A stretch of DNA of 64,000 nucleotides. It comes from Lichtheimia corymbifera B2541. Lineage: Eukaryota > Mucoromycota > Mucoromycetes > Mucorales > Lichtheimiaceae. Each line of letters starts with the position of its first letter. Positions within the stretch are counted from its first letter, which is position 1. A model generated the notes under the pieces. It saw only the letters and a program-made list of their open reading frames with translations, did no database searches and had not been told where the DNA came from. The DNA lies in contig JNEU01000954.1 in assembly GCA_000697475.1 (NCBI GenBank), positions 1 to 64,000 of the forward strand, read 5' to 3'. This document shows, piece by piece, positions 10,690 to 20,745 of the stretch. A program made the position numbers and the translations under genes.

Positions 10690-11661
10690 TTATCGTTTAC
10701 GCTTTTTGACTGGTTGAAAAGCACCGTAATCTTGTTCAATGGATGGAGCATTTGGTGACAGTGGATCAGGTCTACTGACAGCAGAAGATGAAGTCGAATG
10801 AGGGTGATGATGATATTGCGCAGTAGATGTAGCAATCGTGGTAGTGGTGGTAGTGGTGGTAGCAGGAGGTGGGGGAGGAGGTACCATATCTGGGTGTTGC
10901 TCATGTGGATGATAACCCGAAGTAGGAGCTGACAGATTGTGAATAGATGGAAGCCGAATATCATATTCTGATATCCTTTGTTGTTGCTGTTGTTGCTGCT
11001 GCTGCTGCTGTGGAGGAGGAGGAGGAATATATGAAGTCGATGGATGCTGGTGGTGGTGGTGGTGGTGATGATACGAATGATGAAGATGTTGTATAGGTTG
11101 TGGAGGTGAAGACGGTTGACGAATGGAATGCTGTTGTTGCAAAGAATTTGGTGGGGAAGAGGTAGATGAGTTTGAAGAACTTGATGAAGGCCGTTGAGTA
11201 GTAGTAGGAGGAGGAGGCGTAGAAGTAACTACAACATTGCCTCCACCACCAGCGCCAGCAGTATTGTTAAGAAATTGGTGCACCATTGCAGGATCCAGGT
11301 CCGGTGGATTGTGCTGCGATGACTGCAGAATCATCCGAAGCATATCCTCGATCGTTTTGAGTCGTTCCTCGATTGATTCCAATGCTGCCTTATTGAAATG
11401 GCTACGTTTGTCGTCTCCGGGCTGTTGTGTAGCAGATGGATATATGCATGCGACTCCAGACTTTTCGCAGCTGCGACAAGGTTGCTCACCATTGCACTTT
11501 GTCTTTTTACGTCGACATTCACCGCAAGCACTTACAATCTTGGCGCGCTTTTTCCGTGGCTGTTGTTGCTGGTGTTGCTGGTGATGCGGGTCTATAGTTT
11601 GATGAGGAATAGCGGTAGATGGAGGAGTATGCTGTTGGTCATGGAGATCATCGCCTGGCAT
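10690..11661 (-). CDS. Compact Zn2Cys6 transcription factor
   Basis: Single-exon 323-residue protein. A Zn2Cys6 binuclear cluster spans residues 46-72 (C46-x2-C-x6-C-x5-C-x2-C-x6-C72), preceded by a basic PRKKRAK stretch. Residues 90-113 look like a short coiled-coil dimerisation segment. The rest is low complexity: proline and serine runs, a His run near residue 200, a Gln run near 220-230 and Thr runs. A basic KKRKR end may be a second nuclear signal. Family knowledge: such proteins bind CGG-type sites as dimers. The usual large fungal_trans middle homology region is absent, so this is a minimal regulator. ATG at 11661 is the first Met of the frame. Target genes cannot be inferred. Confidence 0.85.
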   Translation of the reverse strand: MPGDDLHDQQHTPPSTAIPHQTIDPHHQQHQQQQPRKKRAKIVSACGECRRKKTKCNGEQPCRSCEKSGVACIYPSATQQPGDDKRSHFNKAALESIEERLKTIEDMLRMILQSSQHNPPDLDPAMVHQFLNNTAGAGGGGNVVVTSTPPPPTTTQRPSSSSSNSSTSSPPNSLQQQHSIRQPSSPPQPIQHLHHSYHHHHHHHQHPSTSYIPPPPPQQQQQQQQQQQRISEYDIRLPSIHNLSAPTSGYHPHEQHPDMVPPPPPPATTTTTTTTIATSTAQYHHHPHSTSSSAVSRPDPLSPNAPSIEQDYGAFQPVKKRKR

Positions 11662-13046
11662 GACGGATAATACAAGAGCGGGTGCAATAAGTTGAAAAGG
11701 TGTACGGAAAAAAGAAAGAACAAGTATAGAATATAAAGAGTGGAACGTGTCAGAGATGATCGGGCTGGCGACGCAAATTAGAAGGAAAGGAAAGGTATGT
11801 TAGTGCGGACAACTAGGCGGGCCAAAGTTGTTTTGAATGGTTGCAATAGGCCAATCCTCATTGGTTGATGGTACTCTGTGTATCACGTATTCAGTCGATC
11901 CCTCCCATTCCATGTTCACAGGCATCCTATACATAAATCCCTTTGCTTTGCTCCATGTAACTGCCTTATTGTTGCTCTTTCGATCAGTAGTATATTCAGC
12001 ATTGATAATAAAAGATCACGTATCGGATATCTCCGTTATAACTAAATACGCAGCAATGCCGCACAAAGAATAATAATAGAAGTTGACAGGCATAAAAGCG
12101 TTTGTGTTCAGCCACAATAACTTCGTGGATAATGGACCAGCGATTATTTGTGGTTAGAGTCTTCGCGACGCCACCAACACCGCTGCGTCTGCGCGTGATG
12201 CTTGGCATCGTCGCACAACATTGCATGTGGGGGATGACTGCTTGTGGCTCATTATTGTGCCCAGTCGCCACTCGCGCCACGATTACCTGATTTGCATTAT
12301 CCTCCGTTACTGTATAACGGGGTTATTACGTGATTGTATAGTGTCCTTGGTTGAATAGTGACATTGCTGCTGGTAAGGTAATGTGTTGATGTTATGTGCT
12401 TGTGCTCTGGAATGTTCTCAGTGACGTAAATCACCTGAGGCAAGCAAAAGATGTAAATGTAAATAGTACGTGCTTTAAGAATATGCCATATGCATCACAA
12501 AGCAATACAACTGTCCGTAATAATCTTTTCAAGGCTATATGCTCACCCATTTATTTCATAAACAACACGACTACACTAATGCCTCCAGCGAAATGATGAT
12601 GCTCAATATCTACTTGTACATCGATCCCAGGAGCTATCGTACTATATATATATATATATATATATCGTGTCTCCTTCATCCAGGTAGTACCAAGCCCAAT
12701 CCTCCTTGAACGAACATACATGATATAATTGTTCCCACTGTGACTCATAAAGAAGAAACGAATGCTGACTGCAAATAAGGAAGAAGGAATGTTGACAAGG
12801 AGTAAAAGTGAGGCTTGGCTATCATTGTGTACAGGTGCTGTAAATACAAGAGGCATAGTTGACTGGGAGCCCCCACTCTGCCGAGACGTCATCAATAAAA
12901 GATGTAAAGGGTTACTTGTATGTGTTGAGCGCAGGATGTCTGGTTATAATATACACTGAGATAAGAGCAAGACGAATTCAGCGTGCGTGTTTTAAAACAA
13001 ATATTGTTGTTGCTAATGTATTGGGTATCATAATCGGATGCATGGC
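11662..13046. other. Intergenic, no gene seen
   Basis: About 1.4 kb between two minus-strand genes. It should include the promoter of the compact Zn2Cys6 gene and the 3' flank of the next gene. Short overlapping frames on both strands (for example around 12000-12290) have no recognisable protein. A TA microsatellite lies at 12643-12665. Confidence 0.55.
12643..12665. repeat. (TA)n microsatellite
   Basis: About 11 consecutive TA dinucleotides in intergenic DNA. It is likely length-polymorphic. Confidence 0.95.
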
Positions 13047-13880
13047 TTAGTGGTTATCCTCATTATCTCTGGAATACTGCATTACAAGTGAAGAAAGAGG
13101 CCGATCGCCGATTGCTGCAGGTGCAGGTGACTGTACTCGTTGAAGCATATCCGTGGAGCCAAGCATACCTAATTGGTCCATAATGCGACGGTGTACCGAT
13201 TGGATGTCTCCCTCCAAGATTTGAAGTCGAGTTGAATAGGGCGGTAGATGTAATAAGTGATCAGCGAATTCTCTAGTAAGTTGTGCTTCTGTCATATTGG
13301 AATGGTCGACACGCGAAGAAGGTAGCGAAGATGACGATGATTGATTATAAGTTTCCATGGTAAGGTTGGCAGCAGTGGACAAAATACTCGGCAATTCTAT
13401 ATTGAGCGTCCATTTGTTAGTCTAAAGATATCCTCCTCGCAAATGTGGAACCTGGACATACTAACCATCCGTAATAAATGAAGGCAATGTCATATTGCTA
13501 TCAGCCCCCAAAGCTGAGCGTGCTGACAAGAACTGATCAAGCAGCGATGCAGTAAACTCGAGTTGACATAATAGATCTTCTTTCTCGTCAAAACGCTGCT
13601 GCACCAGCCTATCCAAATCATCCACTGGCGCAATCGCATCATCAACTACATCATTGTGTCTTCGTCGAAGTCGTCTAGGCAACATTTCCGCACGTCGTGC
13701 CCCTAATGCAGCTCTACTTCGTCGATGGCTTGTCCCGTTGGCAGGCAAGGGATGGCTTCTACTCGATGATCGCAAGGTAGTACGCAGCGAATCCAGTCGC
13801 TGATCTGTCCCATGTCGGATTCGTTCAGTGCTATTCCTTGTACGTCTTTCCTCTCGAGGTCTCCAATACGGCAAGCCCAT
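13047..13880 (-). CDS. Hypothetical protein, basic N-terminus and coiled-coil middle
   Basis: Two exons, 13880-13466 and 13396-13047, joined by a GT-AG intron (GTTAGT...ATAG, 69 bp) give 254 residues with matching phase. The first half is Arg-rich (RREERRTRN, PRRLRRRH). Residues around 95-130 (VQQRFDEKEDLLCQLEF) look helical and coiled. A second acidic/helical segment (REFADHLLHLPPYSTRLQIL) lies in exon 2. No signal peptide or membrane segment is visible. I do not recognise the family and assign no function. The matching phase and continuous composition across the intron support it as a real gene. Confidence 0.6.
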
Positions 13881-14494
13881 GATTTAAATCAATATCCAAA
13901 AAAGATGATTTAGGACTGTGGCATCACCAAAAAAAAGTCGTCGTCAAACCCCGATCTTGTGATGCAGTGCTGCCATCAGCTATAATAAAGCGTTTTGCGT
14001 TTGAGGTGTATATTCGCAGCAGTAGACCATATGCTATGATTATTGAGATAGACGAAATCCCCTCCTTTTCCATGGAATGTCATGCCGGTGCTATTGGTTT
14101 TGCTCCTGTTCCATTATTCCAATTGTCCAGCACATCATCATATGCAGCATTATTCAATTTTCTTCAGTCGATGATGATATAGACTTTCCTTTTCCTTTTC
14201 TCTCGAAAATGACCAATCTCGTCACTGCGAATGGCCTTCGTTGCTAGGGCAACTGAATTAGTAAGGAGGGGGGAAACAAATTGCACCGATACATACATTT
14301 GAGTGCATCTCACAAATTAGAAATCAACATGAGATAACTTAAAAAGTAATGAAAGCAAGGGTCAAATGAGTGGTAGACATCCAAATGCTCGACAGCCACT
14401 GATGATTGGGCGACGGAGCAACTAGGAGGCCGAAGCTTTATTCAGCTGTGCTGTATAATTTCGCTTTTGTTTCTCTCAGTTGAACAATACCACA
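13881..14494. other. Divergent intergenic region
   Basis: About 610 bp between the hypothetical gene (leftward) and NFU1 (rightward). It is expected to hold both promoters. I see no gene or clear element. A CT/T-rich stretch at about 14180-14205 (CTTTCCTTTTCC) is the only feature. Confidence 0.5.
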
Positions 14495-15348
14495 ATGATA
14501 GCTTCAAGAATAGTCATTGCAGCAACACGGGTTACAGGTCGCTTGAATCGTTTGCAATTACAAAGATCTTTTGCCACACAGCGCCTTTTGCAACCTACTT
14601 GGCAACAGCGTCCTGCACTTAGTGGACGTCCATTGATTCCAGCATTGACGCAGCAAGGTACATAAAGATATGATACAAGATACAGTTTCAAGTTCTTTCT
14701 AATGCCATATGTATAGTACGCAGTATGTTTATTCAGACCGAGCAAACCCCAAATACCGAGTCTCTCAAGTTTATCCCTGGCGTGGAGGTCCTTGGCAATG
14801 GTACAGCCGAATTTTTGGATGTGCGTAGCTCAATGCAGTCTCCTTTGGCCAAACAACTCTTCCAAATCGATGGCATCGTTGGAGTATTTCTTGGACCTGA
14901 CTTTATTACAATTTCCAAGGACCCAAACGCTGAATGGCAATTGATGAAACCTGATATCTATGCAGCAATCATGGATCATTTTGCATCAGGCCAGCCAATT
15001 ATGTACAACGAGGGAGATCTTGCTGAGAGTGATACAGCAATTCATCCAGATGACTCAGAAGAAGTACAGATGATCAAAGAACTTTTGGATACGCGTATTC
15101 GACCGGCTATTCAAGAAGATGGTGGCGATATTGAGTATTGCGGATTCGAGGGTGGCATTGTGAAGCTTAAGCTCAAGGGCAGCTGCCGTGGTTGCGACAG
15201 CTCAGTCGTTACACTCAAGAACGGAATCGAGAATATGCTTATGCACTATATCCCGGAAGTAGAAGGTGTGGAGCAAGTTATTGACGAGAATGAGGCCGTT
15301 GCGCTACAGGAATTCGACAAACTCGAAAAGAAGCTCGGAGAAAAATAA
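14495..15348 (+). CDS. NFU1: Mitochondrial Fe-S cluster scaffold NFU1
   Basis: Exons 14495-14657 and 14717-15348 give 264 residues. The N-terminus ([13 protein letters not shown]..., rich in Arg/Ser/Gln, no acids) is a typical mitochondrial presequence. The junction restores [13 protein letters not shown], the conserved start of the Nfu N-terminal domain. The C-terminal NifU-like domain carries the CxxC motif (C211RGC214), which binds a shared cluster in the Nfu dimer. Family knowledge: Nfu1 passes 4Fe-4S clusters to late targets such as lipoate synthase in the matrix. Length is normal for fungal Nfu1 and all key residues are present. The intron is 59 bp. Confidence 0.95.
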
Positions 15349-15697
15349 GCGCTTTTTCGTTTAGATAGAAAGAGGAGGTCGTTCCTTTGTAAATATACAG
15401 GATTTGACGTAGCTGACAAGTAAACTGAAATACACCATTTTATCATCCTTATAAATCAATGTTGTCATTGTTTCAAAGACACATAATCATGTCAAGTGAT
15501 ATCCTTTTCACTCACTTTTTATCTTTACACAAAAGGTCCTTTCTATACAAAAACAGTAAACACGTTTACGGTGTCATTATTGGAGTGGATAACGAGGTGC
15601 TCTTTCGGACTCCAGAAAAAGTCAAGAAAAGAGTATTGTGCAATAGCCAAGTCCGAGATGTGTGCGTGTGTGCAATTTTCGACTGCGCTCATTAAAA

Positions 15698-15719
15698 ACG
15701 CGCTCTTCTGGGGACGCGT
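15698..15719 (+). promoter_or_regulatory. MCB-like boxes upstream of DPB2
   Basis: ACGCGC at 15698-15703 and a perfect ACGCGT at 15714-15719 lie 31-52 bp before the ATG at 15750. In yeasts ACGCGT is the MluI cell-cycle box bound by MBF, which drives DNA replication genes at G1/S. The downstream gene is a replicative polymerase subunit, so the position makes sense. Function here is inference. Confidence 0.5.
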
Positions 15720-15749
15720 CTCTTTTTCCTGCTTGTCACTCGTCACACC

Positions 15750-18037
15750 ATGAAATCTGCAGCTAGTCAACGACGCAAGACCAGTCGCAGTATCTACAAG
15801 TTCTTTACAAAGCTCAATGGTCTTCACCTGCAAAGCGATGCTGCAAGTTTTCTCGAAAAGCACTTTGAAGATCAACCCAACATTGACGAAGCATTGTCTC
15901 ATTTGGCTAAAGCCTACAAGAAACAGTTCACAGGTACTTTTTGGTCGATCGGGATAAACACTAAGGATATATTATATGCCGTAACCCTCAGCAGAACATT
16001 AATCCTATTTACATAGACGAGAACATGTTCGTCAAGAAAAAGGATTTGGAGAGTTTGATCACTTCTTTAAACAATGTTACACCAACTCGCATTGAAAATG
16101 ATATCAACAGCGGCATTCAGGATATGACAATTGATGACGAGCCGATCGACATAGTACAACATTTTCACGTAGTCAACGCCTTTGACATGCCGAGAATGTA
16201 TTACGACATTCGTCGCAAAGGATTTGTCAAGTATGAAATTGAGTTATCATTGTGTTACGATCGCTAATATCATTGTTTAAAAGATATGCGACAACGCCTT
16301 CCTTGATGTCTACACCCAAAGAGAAAAGTGAGCTTTACAGAGATCGACTGCAGCTTGTGAAACAACGAGTGCTGCGCGATGAACACTTTGATCAGTCATC
16401 ATCATCACAAGCGATGGATCCAGACTCGAATTCATATCTCAAGGTATCACGAAATAGAACGCAGATCAAACATCCATCAACCTCTCCTCTCTTTATTTAG
16501 ATTACACCTATAAAGGCACTGATTGGACGCGATCGTGAACACTTTTTACTGTTTGGCATGTTGACCCAGTTGGAAGATGGCAAAGTTTTCTTGGAGGATG
16601 AAGATGCGAACGTGCAACTCGATTTGTCACAATGTGTAAGGGAAATCTCACTTGCATATTTTCTTCTTTTTTTTATTAACCAAGTCAACGCAGGCATACA
16701 CGTCAGGCTTTTTTACCGATCACACCTTTGTGCTAGTCGAAGGCTTGTACGGCGACGATCACGTTTTTCATGTATATGAAATGGGCTTTCCACCTGCCGA
16801 ACCGCGTACAACGTCTGAGTAAGTGCAAGAATGTCACAACATCTTGGGTATAATTCTCATCTCTGCATGTAGGAACTTCACGCACGTCGATTTTCTTGAT
16901 TTACAAAAGCCGACTATTGACAAACACCGACTTAAAGCAGAGGAAGAATCGAATGAAGATGTTTTCTTTGCTATTATATCAGATGTTCACCTTGATGAGC
17001 GTATGGTAAGATGGAAAAAGGGATGGAGGCTATCTAATTTACATTATGTTTCAAACAGGTTATCCCGTCACTTCGCCGTGTCTTTGAACGTTATTCAAGC
17101 ACACGAATTCCTTTGGCCTTCATACTGATTGGGAACTTTAGCCGACAAGCCTTTAGTTATACAGGACAAAATACTGGACCGTATAAAGGTGATGCATCAT
17201 GCACTATTGAAATAGCAATGAATTGACCAACTTATTTTCAACAGATAGCTTTACGGCGCTGGCAGATCTGATATTTGAGTTTCAAGAAATAGCCAGCAAT
17301 TCGTATTTCATTTTCGTCCCTGGCTGTCGAGATCCATGGGGAGGTCTTAGTTTGCCCCAGCCTGCTTTACCTGAATTTCTTACATCTCGTATACAGCATA
17401 AAGTGCGACGAGCTATATTTACTTCTAATCCATGTCGGTAAGTGCAGATAAAGTCAATCAAGGAAATGCGCCTGTATTGATACGCGTGAATAGTATTCGG
17501 TATTGCACCCAAGACATTGTGGTGTACAGGGAGGATCTCTTCAATGCACTATCAAGAAACGCTCTTTTAGCACCAAGGTTGGAAGAAGACGAAGAACCTT
17601 CAAAACATGTAATATATGCGTATTTGTGATCCTGCATTTTTCTCACTCAATATCTAGTTGATACGCACAATCATCGACCAGGGACACCTCTCACCATTAC
17701 CCCTTACGAAAAGGCCAATCTATTGGGCTTACGATCATAGTATGCGATTATATCCCTTACCACATGCTGTGAGTAAAGTCGAATATGTGGATGACGGCTC
17801 CAATTGATACAATTTATGTTAGCTGATCTTGGCAGACGAGTGTGAAACATTTGGTGTCACGTATCAAGGCACACACTGTCTCAATCCGGGAAGTTTTCCT
17901 AATTCATCCTTCTCATGGAGAGAATACTTTCCTGCAAAACAAACGTCAGAAAAATGGTAAGACCTGCTATGCTTGACCACACACACACACACACCGTCTA
18001 AATGCGAACCCATTGCTTTCACGGTAGCACATTATAA
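15750..18037 (+). CDS. DPB2: DNA polymerase epsilon subunit B
   Basis: Twelve exons (15750-15933, 16017-16230, 16284-16443, 16501-16635, 16694-16818, 16873-17005, 17059-17188, 17245-17437, 17494-17608, 17658-17768, 17823-17956, 18028-18037) give 547 residues. The N-terminal helical domain ([20 protein letters not shown]), the OB-fold region and the C-terminal inactive calcineurin-like phosphoesterase domain are all visible. Diagnostic phrases are [54 protein letters not shown] and CLNPGSF. Family knowledge: it is a non-catalytic subunit of the leading-strand polymerase, also needed for CMG helicase assembly. The last intron contains a CA repeat and the final exon codes only the end of the protein (CTL). 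MCB-like boxes precede it. Confidence 0.93.
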
Positions 18038-18745
18038 CCTTCAAATAGCCTCCATATGATCCATTTAATGTACATCCTATCATATCAGATAAAAAAGTAG
18101 CGCATCATCAACTTTCCCTCACTACCGATTGACAATCTTTTTGATTATGGGATGACGACAGAAAATGTTAAACGGTCAGTAATAACCGATAATGAATATA
18201 TAGATTGGATCAGCTTCGACAATGGATGGACGATATAAGTAGATGCCTTGCTGTCATGCGAATGTTACATCTTGAGCCGGAAATTTTCACTCATGTGCCA
18301 TTTTCACATGGCTGATTTTGCTCGTGCACCTGACCTACTTCACTCAGTCAAGAACTGTATGACATGTTACGTGTTATCTTGTTGGTCACACTCTTGGATT
18401 TTTCCTAATGTTGCATTTGGGTTTTTTCGCTCGTGCGTGACACCAATACCCATCTTTAGAGAATATCGACTTGGCAGTACTTGATTTGACTTTTGCCCTT
18501 TGCAAAAGCTTGTTCTTGTGAGTGTCTTGTAGTTTAATTTTACACATTGTGCGCAATAGTAGGCTATACAAATCAAGTATCACCATCATTGGTCTTACAA
18601 TGGTCCCACCAAGGTGGCATCGCTTTAAGTTATTACAGGCGTCAATGGAACCCACACAGCAATGGAATAAAATTCAGATAGCGGATCATGTAATACGCCT
18701 TTATTTCCGGTATATACAATCTATAGTATTTCGTACGTGAAATTC
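18038..18745. other. Intergenic, convergent gene ends
   Basis: About 700 bp between the 3' ends of DPB2 and the GH43 gene. Short frames at 18248-18655 show no domain. Nothing else is seen. Confidence 0.5.
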
Positions 18746-20394
18746 TTAAAATGGGCTGTTTTTCCGACCCCCTGAACATGAATACCAAAGATGACACCTG
18801 AACAAGCCATTAGATACGACCTTTCCATTGCTGCATGCTTTACCTGTAAAACCTGTAGAGAGCTCCTTGGTATCCACAGTGCCAATATTATGCCAATCTT
18901 GCAAACCGCCAAATGAGTACATGAAGTTGTAGTTTCGTTCGTCGGCCTTGATGGCCAGCTTGATCCACGGTTCTTTTGGTAGTGGGATTCTTCCACCTGA
19001 AAATAATATCTGGTTATCAGCCACCCCCACTGAGGCGTGATGGAGAGGATCCAAATAGGCGACTAAGGCAGCATAATCGGCATTGGTGTCTAGTTCCAAA
19101 TCCACAGTGACACAGCAGCGGATATGGCATTGGCGGATGCCTACCAGGCTGCTGGATTGCATTTCAGATGCAAGGTTTGATGTAGATCCCGAGATTTTAC
19201 ACCCATGATACACATCATCGATGTCTGTTAAATCAGTCAGCTGATATTTTTGCATATCAGGAATACGAAGCCAAAGCCATTCAATCCCCCAGCCGTGCGC
19301 TCTGGTGCCAAACTTGCATAAACCTTTCGAAGTATTAAGTGCTGCTGCAATATTAGGACCATGGTATTCCTTGGGTGCAAAAGCTTTGATGGGCCTCTGT
19401 ACAACAGGCCATTCTCCGCTCCAATCGACAGGTGCCAGGAAAGTTTCACGACCTATTGGGAAACGCTCGCCATCATATACGCGGGAAGCTAAAAATACGA
19501 TCCACCAGTTGCCCATTGTGTCTTGAAAAAAATCAGCATGACCAGTACATTGAACCAACTCGTCTGGTAAATCGTGGTGGGTCAAAATTGGATTGACAGG
19601 ACAAGCTTCCCATTCGTCCTCGGGCGCATCGATACTTTTAGCCCGTGCCATCGCAACTCGATGGCCAGCCTCTGTACCACCTGAAAAGAGATGTTAGCTT
19701 GACGTTGGTAATAAACATTTTTCAAATTACAACCTTCAGCAATTACTAGATAGTACCAACCATCTTTGTACAATACATGAGGAGCTTCAGGTGCCTTTTC
19801 ACCTGTACCAGACCAGATTCTGCGTGGTTCCGTAACCTGGCCGGTTTTGAGATCAATCCTACTTTGAGATATTTCTTTACGTATACGATGATAGAAAGAT
19901 CCTTGAACATAGGCATGGTCTTTGTCAAAAATGTAAAGCGACGTATCATAGCCGGGGTAGTCAAAGAAAATAGGGTCTGACCAAGGACCTTTGGGATTTG
20001 TTGCAGTAACGAAGAAGTTCTTCCATCGTTGGAAGTCGTTGTATGCCTTGTCAACGAATACCATTGTTGTAACCATATAGAATACTCCATCATGATACCG
20101 CAACGTGGGAGCCCAAATGCCGCCATTGATCAAAGTCTTATCTAAACCGGGAACCAACTCAGGGCGGTCGAGCACATTGCCTGATTGGGCATATATGAGT
20201 CCTACATATTGGGATGTCTGCTCTATGGTTTGAGGCTTACCAATATGCTCCCAGTTGACAAGATCCTGAGAATGGTAGATGGGTACACCTGGAAAATATT
20301 GAAATGTGCTTGTGACCAAGTAATAATCATTTTCAACACGGCAAATTGAAGGGTCTGGATTGAAGCCAGGAATGATGGGATTGTTGTAAGTCAT
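18746..20394 (-). CDS. GH43 family glycosidase (beta-xylosidase/arabinofuranosidase type), C-terminus frameshifted?
   Basis: Exons 20394-19734 and 19680-18746 join at EGGTEAGHRV (intron 53 bp) for 531 residues. The five-bladed propeller shows the GH43 catalytic triad context: GFNPDPSICR (general base Asp), DTSLYIFDKDHAYV (pKa-modulating Asp) and EAPHVLYKDGWYYL (general acid Glu). A C-terminal beta-sandwich follows, as in xylan beta-xylosidases. ATG at 20394 gives no signal peptide, suggesting an intracellular enzyme acting on imported oligosaccharides. The last 30 residues look wrong (VVSNGLFRCHLWYSC). The +1 frame reads ACSGVIFGIHVQGVGKTAHF and then FKNFTYEIL to a stop at 18721, a better family end, so a small frameshift near 18820-18850 is likely. 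It is divergent from a sugar transporter. Confidence 0.88.
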
Positions 20395-20509
20395 TGGTGC
20401 GGTGGTGCCAGGCTTGTTTAGTAAAGTGAAAGAAAGCAAAATGTATAGACATGTGCTCTGCCCTCGAGTTTATTTACGACCTTTTTTTTAGGTTTGGGAG
20501 CAATGTGCA

Positions 20510-20600
20510 CGGACAAAAATGTCGGACATTAGGAACTACCTGTGTATTTCCTAAAGTCCGAGCAATGCTTTTCCCCACGGGGAAGAGGACTCGTTCGGAC
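20510..20600. promoter_or_regulatory. CGGAC-motif cluster in the shared GH43/transporter promoter
   Basis: The 351-bp divergent promoter (20395-20745) has four CGGAC sites: 20510-20514, 20523-20527, 20556-20560 (reverse strand) and 20596-20600. Two lie in an inverted repeat: CGGACATTAGGAA at 20523-20535 and TTCCTAAAGTCCG at 20548-20560 (12 of 13 matched, 12-bp spacer). CGG half-sites are typical targets of Zn2Cys6 dimers. A palindrome CCCCACGGGG lies at about 20573-20582. Joint control of both genes is inference. Confidence 0.5.
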
Positions 20601-20745
20601 AAAAAAAAGGGAATCGGGGCAATGTCACATTACTGGATATATCAATCTTGTTGTGATATGGTTTTGAAACTATATAAGCCTTGCGTATCTCTCCAGTTAT
20701 CCTTTTTTTTGGCCACCGCACCATCATTCTTACACAGAACATTAC

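Noticed and set aside
10560..10964. Leu/His-rich minus ORF (LLLPPLPPLPRLLHLLRN)
   Set aside because: It is an alternative frame of trinucleotide repeats inside the Zn2Cys6 gene.
13040..13060. tRNA-like phrase GGCTTAGTGGTTATCC
   Set aside because: No matching acceptor stem or T-loop, and it overlaps the end of a coding sequence.
18820..18850. Short intron linking the two GH43 C-terminal frames
   Set aside because: The only donor/acceptor pairs are 13-23 bp apart, too short for spliceosomal introns seen elsewhere here. A frameshift is more likely.
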